Counted from the stretch's first letter, positions 1 through 6,739 are shown. The stretch: 16,135 nt of DNA from Candidatus Saccharimonadota bacterium (GCA_002861585.1 PJQJ01000026.1:8923-25057), one strand, 5' to 3'. Notes: generated by a model from the letters alone, not told the origin. Program-made: numbers and translations.

Positions 1-1
1 C

Positions 2-382
2 GAACAACAGGATTCGAGAGCTATTGATGCTGAGGTGGCCGAGGAGCTACGTAGGCAAGCTCGCGAGAAGCTTCATCGTCAGCAGACCGAACTAAGTGAT
101 CAGTATCTTACAATGGCTGAAGAACAACGGGCTGCAATGACTCATCAGTTCTGGCTTATTCGTGATCAGTTTCCAGAACTCTACACCGCGCGAATTCAGC
201 ATGAACAGGCATTGCAACGGTACCAGGACGTACTGCAGGAGCTAAGGGTACTGGATCAATCACAACTTAACAGGATTATCGAAGCAACCACTGCCGCCGA
301 ACAACAGCAGAGGGAGTGGTGCACTAATGTGGAAGCAGCCGGAGTGGTCAGCGTCCTGAAGCGGCTAATAAAGCAGCAGTAG
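2..382 (+). CDS. Coiled-coil protein, 3' part only (5' end outside window)
   Basis: The reading frame is open from the first bases of the window to a TAG at 380-382, so the true start lies upstream; a GTG at 35 is possible but nothing marks it as the start. The visible ~126 residues are rich in Glu, Gln, Arg, Leu and Ala with few Gly or Pro, the pattern of a long alpha-helical coiled coil. The last residues are basic (VLKRLIKQQ). I see no catalytic motif or membrane segment. Function is unknown; it could be the tail of a larger structural or cytoskeleton-like protein. Followed by a weak hairpin and then the promoter of the lipoprotein gene. Confidence 0.7.
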   Translation, partial: EQQDSRAIDAEVAEELRRQAREKLHRQQTELSDQYLTMAEEQRAAMTHQFWLIRDQFPELYTARIQHEQALQRYQDVLQELRVLDQSQLNRIIEATTAAEQQQREWCTNVEAAGVVSVLKRLIKQQ

Positions 383-396
383 TGTAAGCTGCTTTA
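369..396 (+). terminator. Possible weak intrinsic terminator
   Basis: TAAAGCAGC (369-377) can pair with GCTGCTTTA (388-396), giving a 9-bp stem with a 10-nt loop that overlaps the stop codon of the coiled-coil gene. The stem is mostly A-T at its base and the downstream T-tract is short (within TTTACTGT), so termination would be weak. Confidence 0.35.
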
Positions 397-419
397 CTGT
401 ACATTCTGATTGATGAGGG

Positions 420-425
420 TATAAT
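420..425 (+). promoter_or_regulatory. -10 element for the lipoprotein gene
   Basis: A perfect TATAAT lies 32 nt before the ATG at 458. No good -35 hexamer is visible at 16-18 nt spacing. The predicted transcript start near 432 leaves a short leader carrying the GGAAGAG ribosome-binding site at 443-449. Confidence 0.5.
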
Positions 426-457
426 ATCTAAATCAATAATCTGGAAGAGTGGATATC

Positions 458-1141
458 ATGGCAGAACGACCAAAACCGACCGTAGAAAGACTAACTGCTG
501 GGCGAAAACGATTCGTTCGGGCATGTGGTAAACTTGCGCTAGTTAGCGCAGTGCTCTCTGGGTGTGGTGCAGATGATGATTTTCAACCCCGCCGACCGCT
601 AGACCTGCGACCGACGATTACGGCAACACCATCACCAAGCCCGACGAAAGAAGAGATGCCAACGCCAACCCCTAGTCCGGTAGAGTCCGAGACCTCAGCA
701 AGTCCATTCGAAGAAGCCCCTGAAGATGAACAGTCAATTGATGAGAATGATGACGAGAGTTACCAAAGCGTCACTGATTGCTCAGGGTCCGAACTAGTCG
801 AAGGAGGAGTGCCATGGCGATCGGTTGTTGTAGATGGTCGTTGTTCGGAAGTTCCGGAAGAGCCTGTAGCGTTATATGCTCAACCATTTGCACGGGCGGA
901 ACTTATTGTTGGACGAGTTGCGACTGGCACGGTGCTCCCGTTTGAATGTCGAATGATCGATAATCCTACGACCGAAGAACAAGAAACAGAGAGCGTATCA
1001 AACGCCGAAACGACGTCTAGTATATGGGTCCGGGTTAATACTGCGAATGTCGATGTTGAGGATCGAGTTGGCGGTATGGACGTGATGTATATCCCTGGTG
1101 TTGACGTACAGGGAGCAGAACTTGTCTTCAGTTGTTCTTGA
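458..1141 (+). CDS. Lipoprotein with Pro/Ser/Thr-rich linker and SH3-like domain
   Basis: A 227-residue protein. The N-terminus is a lipoprotein signal peptide: basic region (RKR at 16-18), hydrophobic stretch about 26-33, lipobox LSGC with the lipidated Cys at position 36. About residues 52-80 are a Ser/Thr/Pro-rich spacer, then an acidic stretch, then a C-terminal domain (about 105-227). That domain has four Cys, possibly two disulfides, and a pattern (ALYAQP...VGRV..GTVLPFEC...WVRVNT...YIPG) like bacterial SH3 domains, which often bind cell wall or surface ligands. Start chosen at ATG 458 because GGAAGAG at 443-449 lies ahead of it; a GTG at 449 is in frame but overlaps that site. It probably sits on the outer face of the cytoplasmic membrane. 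The SH3 call is from pattern only. Confidence 0.75.
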   Translation: MAERPKPTVERLTAGRKRFVRACGKLALVSAVLSGCGADDDFQPRRPLDLRPTITATPSPSPTKEEMPTPTPSPVESETSASPFEEAPEDEQSIDENDDESYQSVTDCSGSELVEGGVPWRSVVVDGRCSEVPEEPVALYAQPFARAELIVGRVATGTVLPFECRMIDNPTTEEQETESVSNAETTSSIWVRVNTANVDVEDRVGGMDVMYIPGVDVQGAELVFSCS

Positions 1142-1213
1142 TATGTAAGAAATCTAACAGTTCTTATGCTTTATAGTTGTTAGGCTTTAGAAAACTAGGG
1201 GAGGTCGTCAGTT

Positions 1214-1840
1214 GTGAAGATTACAAAACTAGTGCACTCATGTTTACTCGTTGAAATGCCCGAAAGAACAGCCCTGTTTGATCCTGGCGTTATGAGCGAG
1301 GGGATGGTTAACGTCGATTCGCTGCAATATCTTGATGATATTATTATCACCCATGAACATGCTGATCATATCAGTATGGATCTTATGAAAAGGCTAGTAC
1401 AGAAATTTCCTGACGTTCGGGTGACTGCACCAACTTCATTTGAAACTGAGCTCGAACAAAACGGCATTACTATCAAACAGGGGGTAGAGGGGATCGAGTT
1501 ATTCGAAGCGCCTCACGAAAAGGTTGAGCCAATGTTCCCGCACCCAGATAATATTGGCGTGCATTACCTTGACCTGTTGACCCATCCTGGGGATAGCCAT
1601 CATTTTGATAGCACTAAAGCCGTCCTGGCATTACCGGTACAAGCACCGTGGGGAGCAACCGTCGAGGCGGTTAATCTTGCCCTGCGCCTTCAGCCAAAAT
1701 TTATTGTGCCGATTCACGACTGGCACTGGAGCGATGATGCTCGCAATATGACATACGACGGACTCGAAGAGCTTTTCGGGCAAAAGGGAATAACCTTTGT
1801 TAAAGCCGTTAACGGCGAAGCTTTTAATCTCGACGTATAG
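1214..1840 (+). CDS. Metallo-beta-lactamase-fold hydrolase (UlaG/COG2220-like)
   Basis: A 208-residue protein of the MBL superfamily. The metal-binding HxHxDH motif is HEHADH at 47-52, following the usual 'hydrophobic-DP-G ... IIITHEHADH' layout (DPG at 23-25). Other likely ligands are His101 or His124, Asp127 (in HPGDS) and His168 (IVPIHDWHW). The short form, without an extra C-terminal domain, matches the UlaG/YtnP-like group of hydrolases, which act on diverse esters, lactones or phosphodiesters, so the substrate cannot be named. It starts with GTG, preceded by a strong ribosome-binding site (AGGGGAGGT, 1197-1205). Likely cytoplasmic; no signal peptide. Confidence 0.88.
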   Translation: MKITKLVHSCLLVEMPERTALFDPGVMSEGMVNVDSLQYLDDIIITHEHADHISMDLMKRLVQKFPDVRVTAPTSFETELEQNGITIKQGVEGIELFEAPHEKVEPMFPHPDNIGVHYLDLLTHPGDSHHFDSTKAVLALPVQAPWGATVEAVNLALRLQPKFIVPIHDWHWSDDARNMTYDGLEELFGQKGITFVKAVNGEAFNLDV

Positions 1841-1894
1841 TAAAAAACTGCTTTTCCTTGCTTTTTGATTACCTCCGGGCGTAGAGTGTAGGTA

Positions 1895-2446
1895 ATGAGT
1901 GAGTTCAAGCGTGTCGGCGCCGAAGTTGCCTTCGGTGAGGTAGCCGTTGATTTAGCTGATGTTCAGCCAATACGAAATTTGGCTGCTTTTAGTCTGCTTA
2001 AGATTGCAAACTCTTCACGAATAGATCTACGCGAAAACGAAGGCGGGGGAGTTGATATATCATGCCGCTATTCTCGGCATTTCCCAAGTGTTTTGAGTGA
2101 CGGTGTTGACCTACCTGATATTCATCTGTCGGTTGCTCTTACGGAAAAGAGCAGCCCTGATACCTCGCAACTATCGATACGGTATTTAACGTACTCCCTG
2201 GATGAACGATATAGCAGTAAATGTTCCCAATACAGGTTTGAATCGATAGATGATCAAATGGTAACAGCTAAAAAAGAGGTCTATGTTGTCCGCGGTCGCA
2301 GTGATGTTCACGTAGAAGGTAATCATATAAACCACGTTGTAGAGCAGGACCGCAAAATGTTTGAACGACCAATGACACCAGCAGACTGTGTGCAAGTTGT
2401 TCGAATGCTCGAGAGGGCCGTAAAACGAGATAAGGTAGGAGTGTAG
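1895..2446 (+). CDS. Unrecognised protein, first of a two-gene pair
   Basis: A 183-residue soluble protein with no signal peptide or membrane segment. I do not recognise a family. The first ~110 residues read as alternating beta strands (ISCRYS, IHLSVAL, LSIRYLTYSL); the last part (about 155-183) is helical and basic. No Shine-Dalgarno is obvious; a TAGAGT at 1882-1887 sits 7 nt before the ATG with TTGCTT 18 nt further upstream, which would give a nearly leaderless transcript. The next gene starts 3 nt after its stop, so the two are almost certainly co-transcribed and possibly act together. Confidence 0.72.
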   Translation: MSEFKRVGAEVAFGEVAVDLADVQPIRNLAAFSLLKIANSSRIDLRENEGGGVDISCRYSRHFPSVLSDGVDLPDIHLSVALTEKSSPDTSQLSIRYLTYSLDERYSSKCSQYRFESIDDQMVTAKKEVYVVRGRSDVHVEGNHINHVVEQDRKMFERPMTPADCVQVVRMLERAVKRDKVGV

Positions 2447-2449
2447 AAT

Positions 2450-3229
2450 ATGAGTGAAGTACCAAAACCAGCAGCAACGGCAGAGTACCTATCAGTCGAT
2501 GTCATTATAACTCAGTTAAAACAGTTTGCAGACAGGATAGGCGGAGACGACTTTGTTTATGGAGCATCTGATGGAGTTGGATTGGCACGCATCGTCGAAT
2601 CACAGCACATGCAGTCTGAGACGACAACAACTTTTCGTGCAAAAAGGATTCGACCATCAAAAGAACAACTGATGCACGGCGGTAGGTACGCTACTGAGTT
2701 TTACCGGTATCTCCTAGAGTCACAGGTCAAGACTTCTCTTAAACTTACAGACCTTCCTGAAAGTGTGATTGATGAACTAGTAACCGATTACGGCGAAGAA
2801 ATACTAAGCGACGACGAAGTGAGTTACCATCGAGTTGAGCGAGTGACACTTTCTATCGCCAGCAATGCCCGCACGTTTGATCGAAATGAAACGGTTTCAT
2901 TTTATATGGGTGATGGTTTTGACGAACATCTCATTACCGTCCTGTCGGCTGACGTATACGAAGTTGCCGATACTGAAGATAATGATGAAGTTGGGCCGAG
3001 TACTCTCAATCCAAGTGCAGTTGAAATGATTGAAGACGAAACCACAAGAGACCTATTTAACAGGCTCTTTATAGATATGGTGTATGACGATAGGGGTGAT
3101 GCTCGTATTGAAGTTGTAGATGAGCAAGAATGTGCAAATCGAGCTCTTGGTCTACTTGCTATCGTAAAGGCTGGGCTATTTCCAAAGCGCCGCAAAGCGA
3201 AGGCTAGCCGGGAAGGGGCAAACCAGTAA
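2450..3229 (+). CDS. Unrecognised acidic protein, second of a two-gene pair
   Basis: A 259-residue soluble protein, strongly acidic in the middle (TDYGEEILSDDE; ADTEDNDEVG) with a basic tail (PKRRKAKASR at 244-253). I recognise no family and no catalytic motif. The ribosome-binding site GGAG lies about 10 nt ahead of the ATG. It follows the previous gene by 3 nt. Its 3' end overlaps the convergent uvsE gene by 26 bp (3204-3229). Both genes of the pair mix extended strands with a helical C-terminus, which could mean distant relatedness, but I cannot align them convincingly by eye. Confidence 0.74.
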   Translation: MSEVPKPAATAEYLSVDVIITQLKQFADRIGGDDFVYGASDGVGLARIVESQHMQSETTTTFRAKRIRPSKEQLMHGGRYATEFYRYLLESQVKTSLKLTDLPESVIDELVTDYGEEILSDDEVSYHRVERVTLSIASNARTFDRNETVSFYMGDGFDEHLITVLSADVYEVADTEDNDEVGPSTLNPSAVEMIEDETTRDLFNRLFIDMVYDDRGDARIEVVDEQECANRALGLLAIVKAGLFPKRRKAKASREGANQ

Positions 3230-4112
3230 AGCGAGAATCGCTTCGTGCAACTTCAACGGCTTTGTTGGCCGAAGTCTCTTTGTCTTTAATCTCAAACATT
3301 ACATCGTAATCTATACCGTCTGTTTCGGCCAAAAAGTTCGCAAATTCGCCTGGATCGAGGGTTGTGGCGTGGGCACCGACTTTCTTTTCAACGTTTTGAG
3401 ATGAAAAATCAATCATCGGGATGCCGTCTTTTGGTCTCCAGGTAGCGCTAGCCAGCTGCATTGCTTCACGGAAACTCTCACCAGTATCACCAATAACGTG
3501 GTGAAGTGTGTCGAACAAGATCGGCATACCGGTTAATTTATGCATCTCTAGGCACTCTGGCAACCGGAAGAACCGCTCGGTGTTTTCCATGACTAATCGT
3601 CGTTTTAGTGATTCAGGCATGGCGGCATAACGCTCAGCAAAGCGGTCGAATGTTGCCTCTTTGTCACCAAAAAAACTACCCATATGAATCTGTAATTTAC
3701 TGCTCTCGTCCAATCCCAGGAGGTCAAGCAGCTGCGCATTATACATGAGCTCTCGCAGGCTGTTATCATACGTTGTCTCTTTCGGGGAGGTGACCCAAAC
3801 CGCGGCATGGGCATGGATCGATATACGAATGTTATGCGCGGCGATGAGTTGTTTTATATCTTTAAACTTATCGCGCAGTTCATACGCCCAATCCACGTCC
3901 ATTACTGGGTGCGAGGCGAAAGGAATAATATTTGCAGAGATGCGAAAAAATAGTAACTGATGCTCAATGTTATAAAGAAGCATCTCTTTAAGACAATCCA
4001 GATTTCGATTACCGACTTCCAGAACTCGCTCTCTAGAATAAGATGCAAGGCGGAAGGTTCCGGCGGAAGTACAGTCAAGGCTGAGGTTTAGGCAAGGGTA
4101 ACCGAGTTTCAT
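3204..4112 (-). CDS. uvsE: UV DNA damage endonuclease UvsE/UvdE
   Basis: A 302-residue TIM-barrel endonuclease that nicks DNA 5' of UV photoproducts, starting a repair route independent of UvrABC. Family landmarks in order: MKLGYP start; FRISAN..P.ASH at 56-68; HAH at 100-102; IHMGS at 142-146; MENTER at 175-180 (Glu176); FDTLHH at 200-205; GAH at 246-248; FEIKDKE at 273-279. These supply the His/Glu/Asp metal ligands. The conserved lysine region reads PMIDFSSQ (232-239), where I expected K-x-H, so it may be a subfamily variant. ATG at 4112 is preferred over 4121: the 4121 ATG overlaps a TATAAT (4125-4120) whose predicted transcript start is 4113, so the mRNA would be leaderless, and MKLGYP is the usual family N-terminus. 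Confidence 0.92.
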   Translation of the reverse strand: MKLGYPCLNLSLDCTSAGTFRLASYSRERVLEVGNRNLDCLKEMLLYNIEHQLLFFRISANIIPFASHPVMDVDWAYELRDKFKDIKQLIAAHNIRISIHAHAAVWVTSPKETTYDNSLRELMYNAQLLDLLGLDESSKLQIHMGSFFGDKEATFDRFAERYAAMPESLKRRLVMENTERFFRLPECLEMHKLTGMPILFDTLHHVIGDTGESFREAMQLASATWRPKDGIPMIDFSSQNVEKKVGAHATTLDPGEFANFLAETDGIDYDVMFEIKDKETSANKAVEVARSDSRFTGLPLPG

Positions 4113-4119
4113 CCTTTTC

Positions 4120-4125
4120 ATTATA
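4120..4125 (-). promoter_or_regulatory. -10 element of uvsE, leaderless type
   Basis: On the minus strand TATAAT is followed by 7 nt and then ATG at 4112. Standard -10 to +1 spacing puts the transcript start at about 4113, one base before the start codon. No clear -35 is visible. It sits between the terminator of the upstream minus-strand gene and uvsE, so uvsE is transcribed on its own. Confidence 0.6.
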
Positions 4126-4152
4126 CGATATCATGCTCTTATAAGCTGAAAA

Positions 4153-4198
4153 CCCCGGTCTTTTGTATGCAACTGGCTGCTGCATACAAAAGCCGGGG
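4153..4198 (-). terminator. Strong intrinsic terminator of the GC-rich gene
   Basis: An 18-bp stem with a single bulged base (arms 4153-4171 and 4181-4198, 9-nt loop) lies 8 bp beyond the stop of the minus-strand GC-rich gene. Read on the minus strand the hairpin ends in CCGGGG followed by TTTT. On the plus strand no T-run follows, so it works for the minus strand. The central part of the stem (CTTTTGTATGCA) is A/T-rich and much longer than a terminator needs. Confidence 0.7.
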
Positions 4199-4206
4199 CG
4201 AGACGC

Positions 4207-4557
4207 TCAGCCGGAGGCCTCGGGGGAGTCCAGCGCGTGGATCTGCGGCCACTGCCGCTTCTCGGTGTAGTGCCAGTAGGGAGAACGCAGCCGAGCCTGC
4301 TCGCGCATCTCGAGGGCGCGCACGAGCAACTCCTCCCTCCCGGTGGCGTCGTGGTGCCGCAGGTAGGCGGTCGCGAGCACGTAGTAGAAGTCGCTGCTTC
4401 TGGTCGTGCTGCACTCGAGGTAGCGTGTACCTGCCGTGATGGCGTCCCTGGTGCGACCCGTGTTGTAGAGCCGCATGATCAGACTGGTCACGGACTCGAC
4501 GGTCAGTGTTCGGGCGGCCTGCGCAGTGGCGGGCACGTTCAGAATCCCAACGGACAT
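4207..4557 (-). CDS. GC-rich small TPR-like protein, likely acquired from a high-GC donor
   Basis: A 116-residue soluble protein. Two helix-turn-helix units resemble tetratricopeptide repeats: about 19-47 (LIMRLYNTG.T.DAI..G..YL) and about 52-85 (YYVLATAYL ... LLVRALEM.EQA). TPRs bind protein partners; no enzyme motif is present. ATG at 4557 is chosen because GGAGAGG lies 7 nt before it; an in-frame ATG at 4599 would overlap the promoter. Hand count gives about 66% GC over the region and about 88% G or C at third codon positions, far above every neighbour and typical of an actinobacterial gene. Plus-strand frames are also open here, as expected in GC-rich DNA, but only this frame has a promoter, ribosome-binding site and terminator. 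Function unknown. Confidence 0.72.
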   Translation of the reverse strand: MSVGILNVPATAQAARTLTVESVTSLIMRLYNTGRTRDAITAGTRYLECSTTRSSDFYYVLATAYLRHHDATGREELLVRALEMREQARLRSPYWHYTEKRQWPQIHALDSPEASG

Positions 4558-4590
4558 AGTTTTTCCTCTCCGGTCGGTAACGTCAGCAAT

Positions 4591-4619
4591 ACTATACAAT
4601 ATTTTTAATAAATTTACAA
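4591..4619 (-). promoter_or_regulatory. Promoter of the GC-rich TPR-like gene
   Basis: Read on the minus strand: TTGTAA (-35, 4619-4614), 17-nt spacer, TATAGT (-10, 4596-4591). The predicted start near 4584 leaves a leader of about 27 nt that contains the ribosome-binding site. Unlike the gene body, this promoter is AT-rich, as is the rest of the genome. Confidence 0.6.
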
Positions 4620-4665
4620 CTATTCAGTCAGAAAGATTTTTACTGTACACTAGTACGCAGCATCA

Positions 4666-4687
4666 AAAGAGCCAGGGTAGGCTCTTT
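4666..4687 (+). promoter_or_regulatory. Hairpin in the 5' leader of the kwaB-like gene
   Basis: AAAGAGCC (4666-4673) pairs with GGCTCTTT (4680-4687): a perfect 8-bp stem with a 6-nt loop, followed by CTTAATGGGGAAGCATAATG. It lies between a possible -10 (TACACT, 4646-4651) and the ribosome-binding site (GGGGAAG, 4694-4700) of the downstream gene. It could act as an attenuator or a 5' stabilising hairpin; the T-run is too short for a strong terminator. Confidence 0.4.
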
Positions 4688-4704
4688 CTTAATGGGGAAG
4701 CATA

Positions 4705-5697
4705 ATGGAAAAAGAACAAACAGACATTTTTTTGTGGGCTAATTCAATTGAAGGAATGAGGGATTCAATTGATATCGAGCTCTTTTTGTTTAACAAAAAT
4801 TACACGCTCTATAGCGTTAATTACAGCCAAGAGATTCTTAAACAGATGAAAGAACTCTTCCTGTTCGAGCTGCTTAATTTTGTAGCAGCAGGTCCAAGTG
4901 AAGGACTGGTAGTGCGTGACATGGAAGAGGTAGCGGCCGAAGAATTAGTGCTGCTTAGAACTGATCTATCAAATGTAGAGAATGCCCAAACTATTCTTAA
5001 TAAACTCGCATCAGAGGAAGAAGAGATCGAAGCCTTCACTGAGCAGGATCATGAATTTAAGCGAGTAAAGGGAATTATGGCTCGCTTTACCCATGGTAGC
5101 TTAAAGCGACCTTTTTATGTCTTTAAGGTGGTGTCACAGGCGCAGGTCTTGAAGGGTTCAACGTCTTGGATGTTTGAAGGCGATCGTTTTAAACCGTTCA
5201 CGGCTGATGCTGGACTGCGCGTTGCACCGGACAACCAGGTCCTAATAATTGGCGATGATATATTTGCCTTTAATCAGAGCAAATTCGAAAAGCTCTTTAA
5301 CTACCAGGCTCGGCAGCAAACGATTGCCCGCCAAAAAGTAGCTGAAATCGAGGCCAACTTCAAACTAAGTTTTGCGGAAGGTGTTACATTGCAAAGCATG
5401 GTGCGCGAAAAGAAAAAGACCATCACAAAGCTGCAAAAGATCAATCCTAGCCTTGTCACTCAGGAGCAGCTGATTGATCACGCGGATGAGATGGGTCAGG
5501 AGTTGATGGTTGATGATGACGGCGCAATTATTATCATGGACGGCAAAGACCTAGACGTCTTTGTGAACCTGCTAAATGATGATTACATCCAGTCGCAGAT
5601 GACTGGCATTACCTATGAAATCCGTGGTAAAAAGCCGCTTACGCCAATTGATTCAACTGACGCAGCATTGCCTGCGGAAGCGCCCAAACTTCTCTAG
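4705..5697 (+). CDS. KwaB-like (DUF4868) anti-phage defence protein
   Basis: A 330-residue soluble protein. Its layout matches DUF4868/KwaB: a variable N-terminal half with an acidic stretch (103-119), then ARFTHG...RPFYVFKVV (126-143), a strand-rich segment ending IIGDDIFAFNQSKFEKLFNY (181-200), a helical region (201-262), and a C-terminal part with IIIMDGKDLDVFVNLLNDDYIQS (275-297) and a final beta strand (ITYEIRGK). In the Kiwa system KwaB is the cytoplasmic DNA-binding effector working with the membrane protein KwaA, which senses infection. Here no KwaA is adjacent; a different membrane protein follows after 37 nt. Ribosome-binding site GGGGAAG ahead of the ATG. Codon use matches the rest of the window. 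The family call rests on pattern recognition, without a profile search. Confidence 0.68.
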   Translation: MEKEQTDIFLWANSIEGMRDSIDIELFLFNKNYTLYSVNYSQEILKQMKELFLFELLNFVAAGPSEGLVVRDMEEVAAEELVLLRTDLSNVENAQTILNKLASEEEEIEAFTEQDHEFKRVKGIMARFTHGSLKRPFYVFKVVSQAQVLKGSTSWMFEGDRFKPFTADAGLRVAPDNQVLIIGDDIFAFNQSKFEKLFNYQARQQTIARQKVAEIEANFKLSFAEGVTLQSMVREKKKTITKLQKINPSLVTQEQLIDHADEMGQELMVDDDGAIIIMDGKDLDVFVNLLNDDYIQSQMTGITYEIRGKKPLTPIDSTDAALPAEAPKLL

Positions 5698-5720
5698 GTA
5701 GTTCTCTGGTTCCATTGCTG

Positions 5721-5726
5721 TATACT
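5721..5726 (+). promoter_or_regulatory. -10 element, near-leaderless start of the membrane protein gene
   Basis: TATACT ends 8 nt before the ATG at 5735, so transcription should begin about 2 nt before the start codon. No ribosome-binding site precedes this ATG, and no clear -35 is seen. Confidence 0.5.
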
Positions 5727-5734
5727 TACAATTA

Positions 5735-6739
5735 ATGAAAACAGAACTCACGCAGTCACTAGATTTTTCTCCATTAGAAGAACGAGTTAGTCCTGTAGAA
5801 ACGATTCAGGTCATAAAGACCGAAGTGATGAGCAGTAAGATTGCACTTGTCTTTTTGGTGCTCTTTGTTCTGTTTTTCCTAAATGTGGTTGGTCTCATTA
5901 TGGGTACTATTTTTGCCACTAGTAGAGTACCGATCGCCGTACCGCACTTTCTGGCGCTAGGCTTCTTCTTTATTATTCCAATCCTGATTCTTTCTAGTTT
6001 TTATGGCTGGGCTCGTGATCAAATACGCTTCAAACGCTTTGCGCAGCGAAACCAGTTTGACTATGCGGAAGCTATTGAAAACCCTGGACTTGAAGGAGCG
6101 ATCTTTCAAACGGGAAGTGATAGAAGAATAACTAATCATATCAAAGGCGTTTTTCAGGGGTACCCGTTTTGGGCAGGGAATTACAGCTACACAGTTAGCA
6201 GTGGTAAAAACAGCACCACCTATACATATGGCGTTGTTGCGGTAGAGCTGCAGAGGGCATTGCCGCATACCTTACTGGATGCTAGAAAAAACAATTTTTT
6301 ATCTCGGGTTTCTAACTTACCAAGTACCTTTTCTCGAGATCAGAGGCTGCAACTTGAAGGTGATTTTGGCAAGTACTTTGATCTGTATGCGCCAAAGAAG
6401 TACGAACGCGATATTCTGTACTTTCTTACTCCGGAGCTTATGGCGCTGCTTATTGATAAAGGCGCCGATTATGATATTGAAATCATTGATAACAATCTTT
6501 TTATCTACCACCAGAACAAGCTGCGGGCAACGGTCGATGATGTGCGGAATGTCTTTGAATTGATCCATCACATAGGTGGAGAGATTAGCGAAAATACGCA
6601 GCGCTATGCTGATGAACGTGTTGGCAGCAAACAGGCTAATATTGTTGCGTTGCAGGGTAAGCGACTGCAACAGGTTAATACTGGGTTTATAATTTTTATT
6701 CTTTTTATTTGCTATATCCTATTTGTGGCAAGTCGCTAG
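5735..6739 (+). CDS. Unrecognised membrane protein with a cytoplasmic central domain
   Basis: A 334-residue protein. Two membrane helices lie near the N-terminus (about 36-60 and 70-90), a soluble domain of about 225 residues follows, and a last helix ends the protein (about 317-332). The soluble part opens with basic residues (RFKRFAQRN at 98-106), consistent with the cytoplasmic side. The layout 'FA..N.FDY ... GAIFQTGSDR ... G.FQGYPFWAGNYSYT' recalls membrane proteins of unknown function such as the DUF3137 type, but I am not certain. It follows the KwaB-like gene in the same direction with its own probable promoter. It is longer than KwaA and lacks KwaA's four-helix arrangement, so it is not simply KwaA; a partner role is only a hypothesis from position. 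Confidence 0.75.
   Translation: MKTELTQSLDFSPLEERVSPVETIQVIKTEVMSSKIALVFLVLFVLFFLNVVGLIMGTIFATSRVPIAVPHFLALGFFFIIPILILSSFYGWARDQIRFKRFAQRNQFDYAEAIENPGLEGAIFQTGSDRRITNHIKGVFQGYPFWAGNYSYTVSSGKNSTTYTYGVVAVELQRALPHTLLDARKNNFLSRVSNLPSTFSRDQRLQLEGDFGKYFDLYAPKKYERDILYFLTPELMALLIDKGADYDIEIIDNNLFIYHQNKLRATVDDVRNVFELIHHIGGEISENTQRYADERVGSKQANIVALQGKRLQQVNTGFIIFILFICYILFVASR

Noticed and set aside
1141..1213. Terminator or promoter between the lipoprotein and hydrolase genes.
   Set aside because: CTAACA/TGTTAG can pair but the loop is 18 nt and no clean T-run follows; a TATAGT at 1172-1177 has no -35. Too weak to list.
4167..4608. Plus-strand open frames of 90 and 123 codons across the GC-rich region, and a third minus-strand frame of 91 codons.
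   Set aside because: GC-rich DNA has few stop codons, so extra frames are expected. None has a ribosome-binding site or plausible protein composition; the frame ending at 4207 has promoter, ribosome-binding site, strong third-position G/C bias and terminator.
5735..6739. KwaA, the known membrane partner of KwaB.
   Set aside because: The protein is longer, with two N-terminal helices, a large soluble domain and one C-terminal helix, not the short multi-helix KwaA layout.
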